From Rhodobacteraceae bacterium CCMM004 (lineage in GTDB: Bacteria; Pseudomonadota; Alphaproteobacteria; Rhodobacterales; Rhodobacteraceae): a DNA stretch of 64,000 bases. The notes beneath the pieces were generated by a model, which was given only the letters and a program-made list of their open reading frames with translations, ran no database searches and had not been told where the DNA came from. The stretch's first letter is position 1. Each line of letters starts with the position of its first letter. The translations under genes and the position numbers were made by a program. Location of the stretch: assembly GCA_004005435.1 (NCBI GenBank), contig RZWH01000006.1, positions 124,001 to 188,000 on the forward strand, given 5' to 3'. This document shows, piece by piece, positions 25,993 through 34,000 of the stretch.

Positions 25993-27738
25993 ATGTTGTT
26001 TCTCAGAGGGCATGGGCAGGTCGTTGGGCCGGCCGCTGGCGGGGAAGATCCGCTGCGGCGGCCGGGCGCGTCCTTTGCCGGAGTGGCAGGGTACTCGAAC
26101 GGGACGGAGGCGGCGGAGCCGCCGATGGGGCGGCTGGGGTATTTCTTTGCCGACGCGCCGTCGCCCAGGGGCGGGCCCGAGGCGACCGCCGCACTCGACC
26201 GGATCGGGACGGCGATGGCGCAGTCGCCGCCACTGCCCGACGCCGAGGACAGCACCGACCTCCCCGTCGCCATGTCCTTCTTCGCGCAGATCGTCGGGCA
26301 CGACATCGCCGCCCTGGCCGTGCGGAGCCCCGCGGCGGTCGAGATCGACACCGCGAGCGTCGATCCGGCGCCGCGCGCCGATCTCTGCGCGGCGCTCGGG
26401 AACCTCTGCCGCGGCACCCTCTCGGCCGACAGCGTCTACGGGCGCAGCGACGGGCGCGGAGACGTGGCCACGCGCCTGTCCCAGTGGCTGAGGGTCGGCG
26501 CGGACTGCGCGGCGCTGCGGCTGGGGACGGCGGACGGTGGCAACGACCGGCCCGGCGCCGGGCTCGACCTGCCGCGTCTGGGCGACTGCCGCGCGGCTCT
26601 GGACGGTGTGGCAACCGACGACTTGCCGACCGATCTGCGCGCCCTGCTCTACGCGCCCCATGGCGGGCTCCTGCCCGCGCGGGCGCTGATCGCCGACGCG
26701 CGCAACGACGAGCATTTGGGCTTGGCGCAGATGCACCTGGGTCTGCTGCGGTTCCACAACGCGCTGGCCGCGGGGGCCGGATCGGCCGAGACCCGGTTTC
26801 AGACGGCCCGGATCCGGCTGCGTTGGCATCTCCAATGGCTGACCGTGAACCGGCTCTTGCCGGGGATTTGCGACCCCGCCACGCTCGGCGCGGTGCGGTC
26901 CGAAGGCGCGCCGCTCTATCGCCGGTTCCTGGCCGAGACGCCCGCGGGCGCGCCCGGCACGCTGCCCCTGCCGCTGGAGTTCGTGGCGGCGGCCTGGCGG
27001 TTCGGCCATACCCTGGTGCGCCCCGCCTACGACTGGAATCCGCGCTTTGGAACCGAGCCGGCGGTCGATGGCGCACCGGGGCCGCGCGCCGCGCTGCCGC
27101 TGCTTTTCGCATTCACCGGCAACGGCCGGCCGCCGATGTTCGGGATGTCCGACCGTCTGCCGGTCTCGTGGGTGCCGGACATGGCGCGTCTTTTGGACCT
27201 GGGGGCCGGGCACCCCCTGCGCCGCACCCGGCGGTTCGACACGCGGCTGGGCGCGGCGCTGGCCGCGGCGCCGCATCTGCGCCCCGGGCAGAGCGGCGCG
27301 TTAAGGGCGGTGGCGCAGCGCAACCTGCGGCGGGGTCTGGCGCTGAACCTGCCCAGCGGACAGGACTGCGTCGCCGGTCTGGCGGCCGATGGGATCGACG
27401 TCCCCCCCTTGTCGCGGGCCGCATTGGAGCGGGGGCCGGTGGGCAGCGCGCTGGCGGCCGAGGGGCTGTCCGAGCGCACGCCGCTGTGGGTCTACGTGCT
27501 CAAGGAGGCCGAGGAGGTCGCGGGCGGGGCGCATCTGGGGCCCCTGGGCAGCCGACTCGTGGCGGAGACGCTGATCGGACTCGTGGTCTGCGACCCGGCC
27601 AGCTATTGGCACGCGAACGGAAGCGATCACGGCCGCTGGCACCCCCGCGACGGCCGCCCGCGCGATGGGGCGGTGGCCGACGATCTGGCGGGTGTGATGA
27701 TGGCGGCGGGCCTGCTGGCGGGTGCGATGGCCGCCTGA
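25993..27738 (+). CDS. animal-type haem peroxidase (peroxidase-cyclooxygenase superfamily)
   Basis: 581-residue haem peroxidase. Distal site: SFFAQIVGHDIA with His103-Asp104; catalytic Arg237 in ADARNDEHLGLAQMHLG (the family's RNDEN-type motif) followed by LLRFHN; proximal haem ligand His339 in WRFGHTLVRPAYDWN. These are the diagnostic motifs of bacterial homologues of lactoperoxidase/myeloperoxidase, which use H2O2 to oxidise halides, thiocyanate or phenols. No signal peptide is apparent. The start is uncertain: the frame is open further upstream (an ATG near 25896 also possible), and MGRLGYFF at 26125 is an alternative. It is divergent from the winged-helix/TPR regulator. Confidence 0.85.
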   Translation: MLFLRGHGQVVGPAAGGEDPLRRPGASFAGVAGYSNGTEAAEPPMGRLGYFFADAPSPRGGPEATAALDRIGTAMAQSPPLPDAEDSTDLPVAMSFFAQIVGHDIAALAVRSPAAVEIDTASVDPAPRADLCAALGNLCRGTLSADSVYGRSDGRGDVATRLSQWLRVGADCAALRLGTADGGNDRPGAGLDLPRLGDCRAALDGVATDDLPTDLRALLYAPHGGLLPARALIADARNDEHLGLAQMHLGLLRFHNALAAGAGSAETRFQTARIRLRWHLQWLTVNRLLPGICDPATLGAVRSEGAPLYRRFLAETPAGAPGTLPLPLEFVAAAWRFGHTLVRPAYDWNPRFGTEPAVDGAPGPRAALPLLFAFTGNGRPPMFGMSDRLPVSWVPDMARLLDLGAGHPLRRTRRFDTRLGAALAAAPHLRPGQSGALRAVAQRNLRRGLALNLPSGQDCVAGLAADGIDVPPLSRAALERGPVGSALAAEGLSERTPLWVYVLKEAEEVAGGAHLGPLGSRLVAETLIGLVVCDPASYWHANGSDHGRWHPRDGRPRDGAVADDLAGVMMAAGLLAGAMAA

Positions 27739-27842
27739 CCGGGCCCGGGACGCCGGCCGGGAGGGGCACGCCCATGGTGCTGGCGTTCCACTCGACGTCC
27801 GATGAGCGCGACAGGACAGTCTCACGTGCTGGGTGAGAAGGC

Positions 27843-27896
27843 GGCGCCGCGCCGTGAGGGCGGGACGGCGCTGCCCTGTCTGTGGCCGGGCGGGGC
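27843..27896 (-). repeat. palindromic intergenic repeat, copy 3 (diverged)
   Basis: Read on the minus strand, this shares CCCGCCCGGC, then GGGCAGCGCCGTCCCGCCC and CACGG.GCGGCGC with the copy at 29270-29327, but the first hairpin has lost its palindrome (CACAGACA in the middle). It lies in the 193-base gap between the convergent peroxidase and ATP-grasp genes. A GCGCCGT/ACGGCGC stem remains. Confidence 0.55.
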
Positions 27897-27931
27897 ATGG
27901 GCGCGCGCGTGGCGCGCGGCTGGCCGTCGCG

Positions 27932-29152
27932 CTAGCGGGCGCGCACCTGCACGCGCGCGCCGATGTGGTTGAGGATACCGCGGAGGGTGTCGAAATCCTC
28001 GTGCCGCACGCGCATCCAGGCATTGGCCATGTATCCCGCCTCGACCCCCTGGGTCGGGGTTCCCGGCTCGGGGAAATGCTGACCCACCACCAGGTCGCCG
28101 TAGCGGTCGAAGATCTCGTCGATGCCTTCGTAGTGCGAGATCACCCCGTCGTGGTCGGGGCGCAGCGCGATGATCCCGCAGGCATAGCGGCGCGAGGGGT
28201 GCGCCTCGGTCCGGTAGTGGCAGACCGACAGCGCCCATTCGCGGTAGAGATCCATTTCGTTGCCATGGGCATAGCTGTCCCACTGGCCGACTCCGGGCGG
28301 GCGGCAGCCGATCTCGGAGAACTTCAGCCCCTTCGGCCCAAAGAACCACTCCATATGCGTCGCCGCGGTGGAGATCCCCAGCACGTCGTTCACCCGCCGC
28401 CCCATCTCGCGCAGCTTGCGATAGTCGGGCTCGTCCATCCGGTTGGTCGACACGATCTGCGGCGAGATCCAGCGGGTGCGCATCGCGACCAGCACATTGG
28501 GAAAGTAATGGCTGATAAAGTCGTGGTGAATCCGTCCCTGGACGGTCAGCGTGTCGTAGAACCCCTCGTGTCCCTCGACGAACTCTTCGATGGCCACCGC
28601 TGCGCCGTCGGCGAGACCGCAGGCGTGCCCTGCCGCCTCCAGCTCTTCGCCGTTGCGCACCCGATAGGTGCCCTGGGCGCCTGCGGCGTCGCGCGGTTTG
28701 AGGATCAGGGGAAACCCGTGGGTGTGGGCGAACTCGCGCGCTTCCGCCAGGCTGGTGACCCCACCTGCGGCGGCTGTGGGCACGCCCGCGCGGCGCAGCA
28801 CGTCCTTCATCGCGACCTTGTCGCGGCAGAGATAGGCGGTGCGGGCCGAGATGCCAGGGATCCCCGTGCGCTCGCGCACGTGGGCGGCGGGCAGGATATG
28901 CGCCTCGACCGTCGCCTCCAGCCGGTCGACCCAGAACGCCTTTTGCGCCTCGCGCACAGCCCATTCCAGCGCGGGCTCGTTGGTGACGCTCTCGATCTGC
29001 TGATAGCCCTTGAGGCGGCCCTTGGTCTCGTCGTCCAGCCAGTCGTAGGGCCGCTCGCCGATGCCGTAGACGTTGGCGCCGATGGCGTGGAGCGCCCGCA
29101 CGAACTCGCGCTGGTTGGACGGAAAGGCGGGCTCGATGAAGAGGATGTTCAT
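27932..29152 (-). CDS. ATP-grasp amide ligase (second of the cluster)
   Basis: 406-residue ligase. The N-terminal Rossmann-like part begins MNILFIEPAFPSNQREFVRAL. ATP-grasp features follow: FPLILKPRDAAGAQGTYRV (ATP-binding Lys and loop, near residue 155), AVAIEEFVEGHEGFYDT, and the metal-binding FSEIGCRPPGVG near residue 285. The family forms amide or peptide bonds through an acyl-phosphate. It is the distal gene of the minus-strand ligase/esterase set but stands 347 bases below the preceding gene, so it may have its own promoter. Substrates unknown. Confidence 0.82.
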   Translation of the reverse strand: MNILFIEPAFPSNQREFVRALHAIGANVYGIGERPYDWLDDETKGRLKGYQQIESVTNEPALEWAVREAQKAFWVDRLEATVEAHILPAAHVRERTGIPGISARTAYLCRDKVAMKDVLRRAGVPTAAAGGVTSLAEAREFAHTHGFPLILKPRDAAGAQGTYRVRNGEELEAAGHACGLADGAAVAIEEFVEGHEGFYDTLTVQGRIHHDFISHYFPNVLVAMRTRWISPQIVSTNRMDEPDYRKLREMGRRVNDVLGISTAATHMEWFFGPKGLKFSEIGCRPPGVGQWDSYAHGNEMDLYREWALSVCHYRTEAHPSRRYACGIIALRPDHDGVISHYEGIDEIFDRYGDLVVGQHFPEPGTPTQGVEAGYMANAWMRVRHEDFDTLRGILNHIGARVQVRAR

Positions 29153-29499
29153 GCGCTGGGCCTCGCTCGGTCAGTGGGATATGCGGTCGTCATCGAAGTC
29201 CGGTCCCGACGGGGAGAAACGCGCGCCGGGACGATCCACACGTCTCTTGGCGGTCGGATAGCCACCCATGTCCCGCCCGGCGGGCACCGCCGGGCAGCGC
29301 CGTCCCGCCCCCCACGGGGCGGCGCTTTTGGCAAGGGAGGCGCGGTAGGGGCGCCGTCTGGGCTTTGGAGCGCTCCCGCGCAGCTCGAACCCGCCCCGCG
29401 CGGGACGGCTCTGCCCTCGCGCATCGAACGAGGGGCTGCCGGGCACGACCGACCCGTCGCCGGGGGCGCGGCGCTGCGTGTGCACGAGGCCCGGCCGTC
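29153..29499. other. 347-base gap inside the ligase/esterase cluster
   Basis: No convincing gene: frames are GC-driven and lack ribosome sites. It contains the most complete copy of the palindromic repeat (29270-29327). The left end, next to the ATP-grasp start at 29152, would contain that gene's promoter if it has one; I saw no clear -35/-10 pair. Confidence 0.55.
29270..29327 (+). repeat. palindromic intergenic repeat, copy 4 (most complete)
   Basis: Two adjacent hairpins: arms GCCCGGCGG / CCGCCGGGC around GCA (29275-29295), then AGCGCCGTC and arms CCGCCCC / GGGGCGG around CCAC (29305-29322), ending CGCTTTTG. It could act as a terminator or as an mRNA-stabilising structure between the esterase and ATP-grasp genes. 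Confidence 0.65.
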
Positions 29500-30237
29500 T
29501 CACCCCGGCACCAGCTCGTCCAGGTAGGTCGGCACCATCTTGCGCCAGGTGATCCAGTCGTGGTCCCACTCGGGTCCCCAGACGTCGACGCGGTTGGGGA
29601 CGCCCTTGGCCCCGAGGGCGTCGGCCATGCGCCAGGCCTCGTCGGGGTTCTCCCACCGCCCCTCGCCATAGGCGAGGAGCACGAAGCGGCGGCGCAGGAG
29701 GTCGAGATGCGGGCCGTCGAGCCCCGGCAGGAACCTGAGCGGCGCCGAGATGTAGAAGTCCGCATTGCCCTCGAAGCCCAGGAGCCGCTCCAGATTGTAG
29801 GTGCCCGACATGCCGATCCCGGCGCGAAAGAGGTCGGGATAGCGGCAGGTCATCGCGACGGCGTTGAAGGCGCCGATGGACGCGCCAGCGGTGACGATCT
29901 CCATCTGCGCGCCGCCGCAGTCGGCCCAGATCGCCGGGACGAGTTCGCGGGCGACGTATTCGCCGAAACCCTGCATCAGCCAACAGCGGTGCTCGACCGA
30001 ACCCCAACGGGCGGCCATGGCCCGCCCCGCGACGCTGTCGCAGGAATAGACCTTGATCCGTCCCGCGGCGATCATCGGCCAGAGGGTGCCGATGACCCCC
30101 ATGCGCTCGATCTCTTCCGCGTCGCCCCCGGCGGTCGGAAAGATCAGCACGGGCTGTCCGTAGTGGCCCCACCGCGCCATCGCCACCTCTTGGCCGACGC
30201 GGTCTGATTGCCACCTAGTGAAACTCTTGGTCTCCAT
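29500..30237 (-). CDS. alpha/beta-hydrolase (putative esterase family)
   Basis: 245-residue hydrolase of the esterase-D/PF00756 type. The nucleophile elbow is TAGASIGAFNAVAM (Gly-x-Ser-x-Gly, near residue 122), an acidic residue is likely in LLAYGEGRWENPDE, and the catalytic His is in WDHDWITWRKM near the C-terminus. No signal peptide. The start METKSFTRW overlaps the end of the upstream ATP-grasp gene by 23 bases, so they are co-translated. In context it may release or trans-acylate the product of the ligases. Confidence 0.8.
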   Translation of the reverse strand: METKSFTRWQSDRVGQEVAMARWGHYGQPVLIFPTAGGDAEEIERMGVIGTLWPMIAAGRIKVYSCDSVAGRAMAARWGSVEHRCWLMQGFGEYVARELVPAIWADCGGAQMEIVTAGASIGAFNAVAMTCRYPDLFRAGIGMSGTYNLERLLGFEGNADFYISAPLRFLPGLDGPHLDLLRRRFVLLAYGEGRWENPDEAWRMADALGAKGVPNRVDVWGPEWDHDWITWRKMVPTYLDELVPG

Positions 30238-31471
30238 GCTTGCCCTCGCGCTCGCGCCAATCCTGAATGCGGTTCCAGAAGAGTTCTGTGAACTCTCCGA
30301 TCTCATGCGCGGGGAAGATCGCGCTGACCTTCTGATGGATCGAGTCGCGCAGGGTTTCCGAGCCGAAGAAGTCGTAGGCCAGTTCGTCCAGATGGCTCAG
30401 ATGCTTGCGGTTGAAGTCCCGGAACTTGTCGGTCTCCAGCCGTTTGTGGGCGATCTTGGCATATTCGGCGAGCTTTTCGTCCTGGCTGCGGTCGCTGTCG
30501 GCGATCTTGATGAACGGCTCCCAGTCCATGTTCTTGCGCATCTTGCGGTCGGTCGCGGCGCAGTAGATCGACCAGCGCAGGTTCGCCTTGATCAGCCAGG
30601 GGAAGTGGTAGTGTAGGCTGGTCACCTGGCTGTCGGGGCAGGCGTTGGCAAAGTCGATGGGGTGCCAAACGCCGTCCTTGAGCAGCGACTCGCACGAGTT
30701 GAAGTCCCAGCCGAAGAAGGTGTTGATCGTCAGCGCCGTGTCGATCAGCGTTTTCTGGTCCGCCTCGGGGAGGAAGTCCGTCTCCATCCGGTAGCGGTCG
30801 TGCAAGGGCGCGGTGGGGTCGTAGTTGACGATGCGGAACTGCGGGCCGAGGCCGACACAGCGGACGAAGTGCTCGTAAGGCAGCACCGCCTTTTGCAGGT
30901 TCATCACCTCGGTGCCCGAAGCGTCGTAGGCGCGATGCAGGTCCGCGGCGTCCGAAATCTTGGTCACGCCCTTCCAGCCGCCGCCGTGATAGGGCTTCAT
31001 GAAGAAGGGATAGCCGATCTTATCGCCGATCTCGTTGAGGTCGAACATGCGCGCGTATTTGCGCAAGGTCGGCTCCAGATCCTCGCTGGGATCGTAGGCC
31101 TTGGGCGGCAGCATCCAGGTCTCGGGAATGGCCAGGCCCAGCCGCATCATCGCGGCATAGGATGTGTGTTTTTCGTTCGACTGGAGCGACCAGGGGTTGT
31201 TGTAGACGTAGAGGTCGTTCAGCACGATGGCCTTCTTGATCCACTCGCGGCTGACGGAATACCAGTGCGTCAGGCGGTCGATGACCACGTCGTATTTGAC
31301 CGGCTGACGCAGGTCGAAGGGCTCGATCGTGACCCGGTCGCAGTCGAAGGTGACGCGGTCGCGCCCGACCTTGATGTCCAGGTTCAGGCGGTCGAGCAGC
31401 GTCTCGTAGGCGATGGGCCAGCAGATGTCCGCGCCCAGAGATAGCCCGATCCGCGCCGTGCGGTTTGGCAT
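30215..31471 (-). CDS. ATP-grasp domain protein (first of the cluster)
   Basis: 418-residue protein. The central ATP-grasp part has YPFFMKPYHGGGWKGVTKI (ATP-binding Lys and Gly-rich loop near residue 165), LPYEHFVRCVGLG, and HPIDFANACPDSQV (metal-binding Asp/Asn near residue 275). The N-terminal 130 residues are a pre-ATP-grasp domain (RIGLSLGADICWPIAYETLL). It resembles RimK/glutathione-synthase-type ligases only distantly, so amide-bond formation is inferred from fold and context. It sits between the two hydrolases and overlaps the downstream one. Confidence 0.8.
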   Translation of the reverse strand: MPNRTARIGLSLGADICWPIAYETLLDRLNLDIKVGRDRVTFDCDRVTIEPFDLRQPVKYDVVIDRLTHWYSVSREWIKKAIVLNDLYVYNNPWSLQSNEKHTSYAAMMRLGLAIPETWMLPPKAYDPSEDLEPTLRKYARMFDLNEIGDKIGYPFFMKPYHGGGWKGVTKISDAADLHRAYDASGTEVMNLQKAVLPYEHFVRCVGLGPQFRIVNYDPTAPLHDRYRMETDFLPEADQKTLIDTALTINTFFGWDFNSCESLLKDGVWHPIDFANACPDSQVTSLHYHFPWLIKANLRWSIYCAATDRKMRKNMDWEPFIKIADSDRSQDEKLAEYAKIAHKRLETDKFRDFNRKHLSHLDELAYDFFGSETLRDSIHQKVSAIFPAHEIGEFTELFWNRIQDWREREGKHGDQEFH

Positions 31472-31510
31472 GATTGTCCCCCCAAGATCGTGCGGCGCTT
31501 TGCGGCCGCT

Positions 31511-32671
31511 TTAGGTTGCGTCGTGGTGCAACACCCACATCAGGCCGTCGCGCAACTGGTCTCGCCAGTTGTGCCAATGGTGGCCGTCCCAGGCACTCTT
31601 GAACTGCACGTCAACCCCGCGGTCGCGCAAAAGGTCCGCCAGCGCGCGATTTTCGTCGGCCAGCCCCTCCAACTCGCCCGTCGAGACGAAGGCGCGGGTG
31701 CCGGTCAGGGCCGGCGCCCGGCGCATCGCCCGGACCAGCCGCGCGGTCCGGTGGAACACCGGATGGGGGCGGTGGCGCAGCGCCTCTTCGTCGACGATGA
31801 ACGACCCAGACTTGAGGATCAGCCCGCCGAACGTGCCGGGATAGCGGAACGCTGTGGCGAGCGACGCGACGGCGCCCAGACTCGCCCCCATCAGCACGCG
31901 GTCGCGGGGCCGGTCGCTGACGGCGTAGCGGCGGGTGACCGTGGGCAGCAGTTCGTCCACCACATAGCGGGCGTGGCGCCGACCGCGTGGATACTCTTCC
32001 ATCCGGTGGGCTGTCTGGATCAGCACGGCGACCAGCGGCGGGATGTCCCCCGCGCCGATGAGGTTGTCGAGCGACACCGTCAGGTCGGCATAGCTGTCGT
32101 AGTCCAGCCCGTCATGGATCACCACCAGCGGGTAGGGCGCCTGCGCGTCGTAGCCCGCAGGCAGGTAGACGCTCTCGTGCCGTGCGTGGCCGAAGGTGGG
32201 GCTGTCCACCGCCAGCGGCTCCAACTTGCCTGCGGGCGCGCCGGTGCGGCGGGTCCAGTCCGGCCGCTCGTAACCCCAGGTGCGGCAGACCGAGTTCTCT
32301 CCGAACGGGTCGCCGGCGCGGTTGGGGTTGAAGGGGTCGAGCTCCCAATGCTCGTGGCCGTGGCGGCGCACCGCGAGTTTGTATTCGAAACGGCCGCCGT
32401 CCTGCACCGGCAGGTGCAGCACCCACAGGTCGGTGTCGGGCACCCGAACATAGGGCACCCGGTCGACGCCGGCGTGGATCCAGCGCAGGAGGTCCACCCC
32501 CTCGGCCTCGCCGGTCCAGGCAAAGATCACGTGGCCCGGCGCGGTCATCGGCATCGGCCGGGCGCTCAGCGCCTCGAACAGCGCGTCGGAGGGCGGCACG
32601 CCGTCGGGAAACAGCGCCGCGGTGGCGTCGGACAGCCAGTCGGGGACGGGCCGGGGATCGTGAAGGGTCAT
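31511..32671 (-). CDS. enterochelin-esterase-like alpha/beta-hydrolase
   Basis: 386-residue protein. The first ~165 residues look like the beta-sandwich of Fes-type esterases (APGHVIFAWTGEAEGVDLLRW, FEYKLAVRRHGHEHWELDPFNP). The hydrolase domain has VYLPAGYDAQAPYPLVVIHDG, the nucleophile elbow VLMGASLGAVASLATAFRYP near residue 270, and a C-terminal catalytic His in DGHHWHNWRDQL. No signal peptide, so it is cytoplasmic like Fes. It is 39 bases before the ATP-grasp start. The second PF00756-type hydrolase in the same set is unusual. Confidence 0.82.
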   Translation of the reverse strand: MTLHDPRPVPDWLSDATAALFPDGVPPSDALFEALSARPMPMTAPGHVIFAWTGEAEGVDLLRWIHAGVDRVPYVRVPDTDLWVLHLPVQDGGRFEYKLAVRRHGHEHWELDPFNPNRAGDPFGENSVCRTWGYERPDWTRRTGAPAGKLEPLAVDSPTFGHARHESVYLPAGYDAQAPYPLVVIHDGLDYDSYADLTVSLDNLIGAGDIPPLVAVLIQTAHRMEEYPRGRRHARYVVDELLPTVTRRYAVSDRPRDRVLMGASLGAVASLATAFRYPGTFGGLILKSGSFIVDEEALRHRPHPVFHRTARLVRAMRRAPALTGTRAFVSTGELEGLADENRALADLLRDRGVDVQFKSAWDGHHWHNWRDQLRDGLMWVLHHDAT

Positions 32672-32697
32672 GGCGGGGCGCCTGCTGCTCGGTCTTT

Positions 32698-32725
32698 GCC
32701 CGCGCTGGTGTCCGCGCGGGCTTTT
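32698..32725 (+). terminator. hairpin plus T-run between ligase and esterase genes
   Basis: Arms GCCCGCGC and GCGCGGGC flank an eight-base loop and are followed by TTTT, a classic intrinsic terminator on the plus strand. Both flanking genes are on the minus strand, on which no T-run follows, so it would stop antisense transcription or act as an intergenic mRNA hairpin. Confidence 0.45.
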
Positions 32726-32785
32726 CCCCCGAGATCTAGACGTCCGCGTCATGCGACGCAATCCTCGCCCCGCGTCAACTCCCTG

Positions 32786-33940
32786 TCACGCCGGAGCTGC
32801 GGGCCCCTGCGCCACCGCAGACTGCTCGACCAGCCAGTCGACCACCGCGCATTTCGCGGCCTGTTCGTCGGCACCCCCCTCCAGCGCCTCGGTGTAGACC
32901 CGGATCTGGTGGTCGCTGCTGGTGCCGCGGCGGCAGATGGTGGCGGCGTGGCGCACCTCGTCGAGGCAGCCCAGCTCCTCGGCAAAGGGGCTGACCAGCT
33001 CGATCAGCTCGTCGGTCAGGTCGCACACCGACTTGAGTTCGCGCTTGCCGAAATCGGCCATCTGCGCCTCGACGCCATAGCGCATGGCGCGCCATTTGTT
33101 CTCGGCCAGGAGGATGCGGCGATAGTGGCGGCGCCGCTCGTTGCGGCCGCGGAGATGGCAGAGATAGGCCAGGATCGACTGATAGAGCGCGGCGATGGTC
33201 AGCCCGTCCTCGGCCCAGGTGCAGATGTCGCAGACGCGGATCTCCAGTGTGGGGTGCCGGACCGAGGGGCGGATGTCCCACCAGATGCGGCTGGCGTCCG
33301 AGACGAGGCCCGGCACCTCCAGATCCTCCAGCATATCGGTCCAGTCGTTCCAGTTCTCGAACACCTCGGGGAACCCAGATCGCGGCAGGTCGCCGATGAT
33401 GATCGGGCGGAACGACTTGAGCCCGGTGTCCGCCCCCTCCCAAAACGGCGAGGATCCCGACAGCGCCAGGAGGTGGGGAAGGAAATACGACATCTGCGCC
33501 ATCAACTCGACGCGCAGGTTCTTGTCCTCGATCCCGGCGTGGACGTGCATCCCGCAGATCGCCATGCGCCGCGCCAGCGTCCGGTGCTCGGCGCCGAGGA
33601 TCCGGTAGCGGTCCATGTCCACCGGCTCCTGATCCTTCCAATGCGCCCAAGGGTGGGTGGAGGCGGCGATCATCGCCATGCCGTGCTCGCGCGCCGTTTC
33701 GGAGATGATCGCGCGCAACTCCAGGATCTCCGACCGGGCCTGGGGGATCGTCGCGCAGACGCCGGTGCCGATCTCGACCTGGCATTGCAGGAACTCGTAC
33801 ATGACCTTGCCGCCCAGGCGTTTGCGGCAGTCCTCCATGAACCCCTTGGGCTGGCGCGCGGCCAGGGCACGGGTCTCGGGGTCGATGAGGAGGTACTCCT
33901 CCTCCAGCCCCAGCGGCAGTTTTTCGGATCTGTGCGGCAC
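32786..33940 (-). CDS. carboxylate-amine ligase of the YbdK/GCS2 family
   Basis: 384-residue glutamine-synthetase-fold ligase. Landmarks: LGLEEEYLLIDPETRAL at the N-terminus (metal-binding Glu cluster), ASTHPWAHWKDQE near 94, CGMHVHAGIEDKNLR near 128, HPTLEIRVCDICTWAEDG near 235 and LLAENKWRAMRYGVEAQM near 280. Family members join a carboxylate to an amine with ATP (gamma-glutamyl-cysteine type), but YbdK-like proteins are of uncertain substrate. gshA at 49.8 kb already provides glutathione synthesis, so this enzyme probably makes something else. It is the first gene of the five-gene ligase/esterase set; the ATG has GGGGAGGA upstream. Confidence 0.87.
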   Translation of the reverse strand: MPHRSEKLPLGLEEEYLLIDPETRALAARQPKGFMEDCRKRLGGKVMYEFLQCQVEIGTGVCATIPQARSEILELRAIISETAREHGMAMIAASTHPWAHWKDQEPVDMDRYRILGAEHRTLARRMAICGMHVHAGIEDKNLRVELMAQMSYFLPHLLALSGSSPFWEGADTGLKSFRPIIIGDLPRSGFPEVFENWNDWTDMLEDLEVPGLVSDASRIWWDIRPSVRHPTLEIRVCDICTWAEDGLTIAALYQSILAYLCHLRGRNERRRHYRRILLAENKWRAMRYGVEAQMADFGKRELKSVCDLTDELIELVSPFAEELGCLDEVRHAATICRRGTSSDHQIRVYTEALEGGADEQAAKCAVVDWLVEQSAVAQGPAAPA

Positions 33941-33956
33941 CCGCGTCCTCCCCTTG

Positions 33957-33975
33957 GGCGTGCCGGAGGCACGCC
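33957..33975. terminator. hairpin between map and the ligase gene
   Basis: Arms GGCGTGCC / GGCACGCC around GGA lie 25 bases below the map stop and 16 bases above the ligase start on the minus strand. There is no T-run. It may attenuate read-through from map into the ligase cluster. Confidence 0.4.
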
Positions 33976-34000
33976 GGTGGCGCCGGTGCCAGGGGTCCTC

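Noticed and set aside
27739-29499. Insertion sequence remnants around the repeats
   Set aside because: No transposase fragment, no target-site duplication and no terminal inverted repeats beyond the short hairpins were found.
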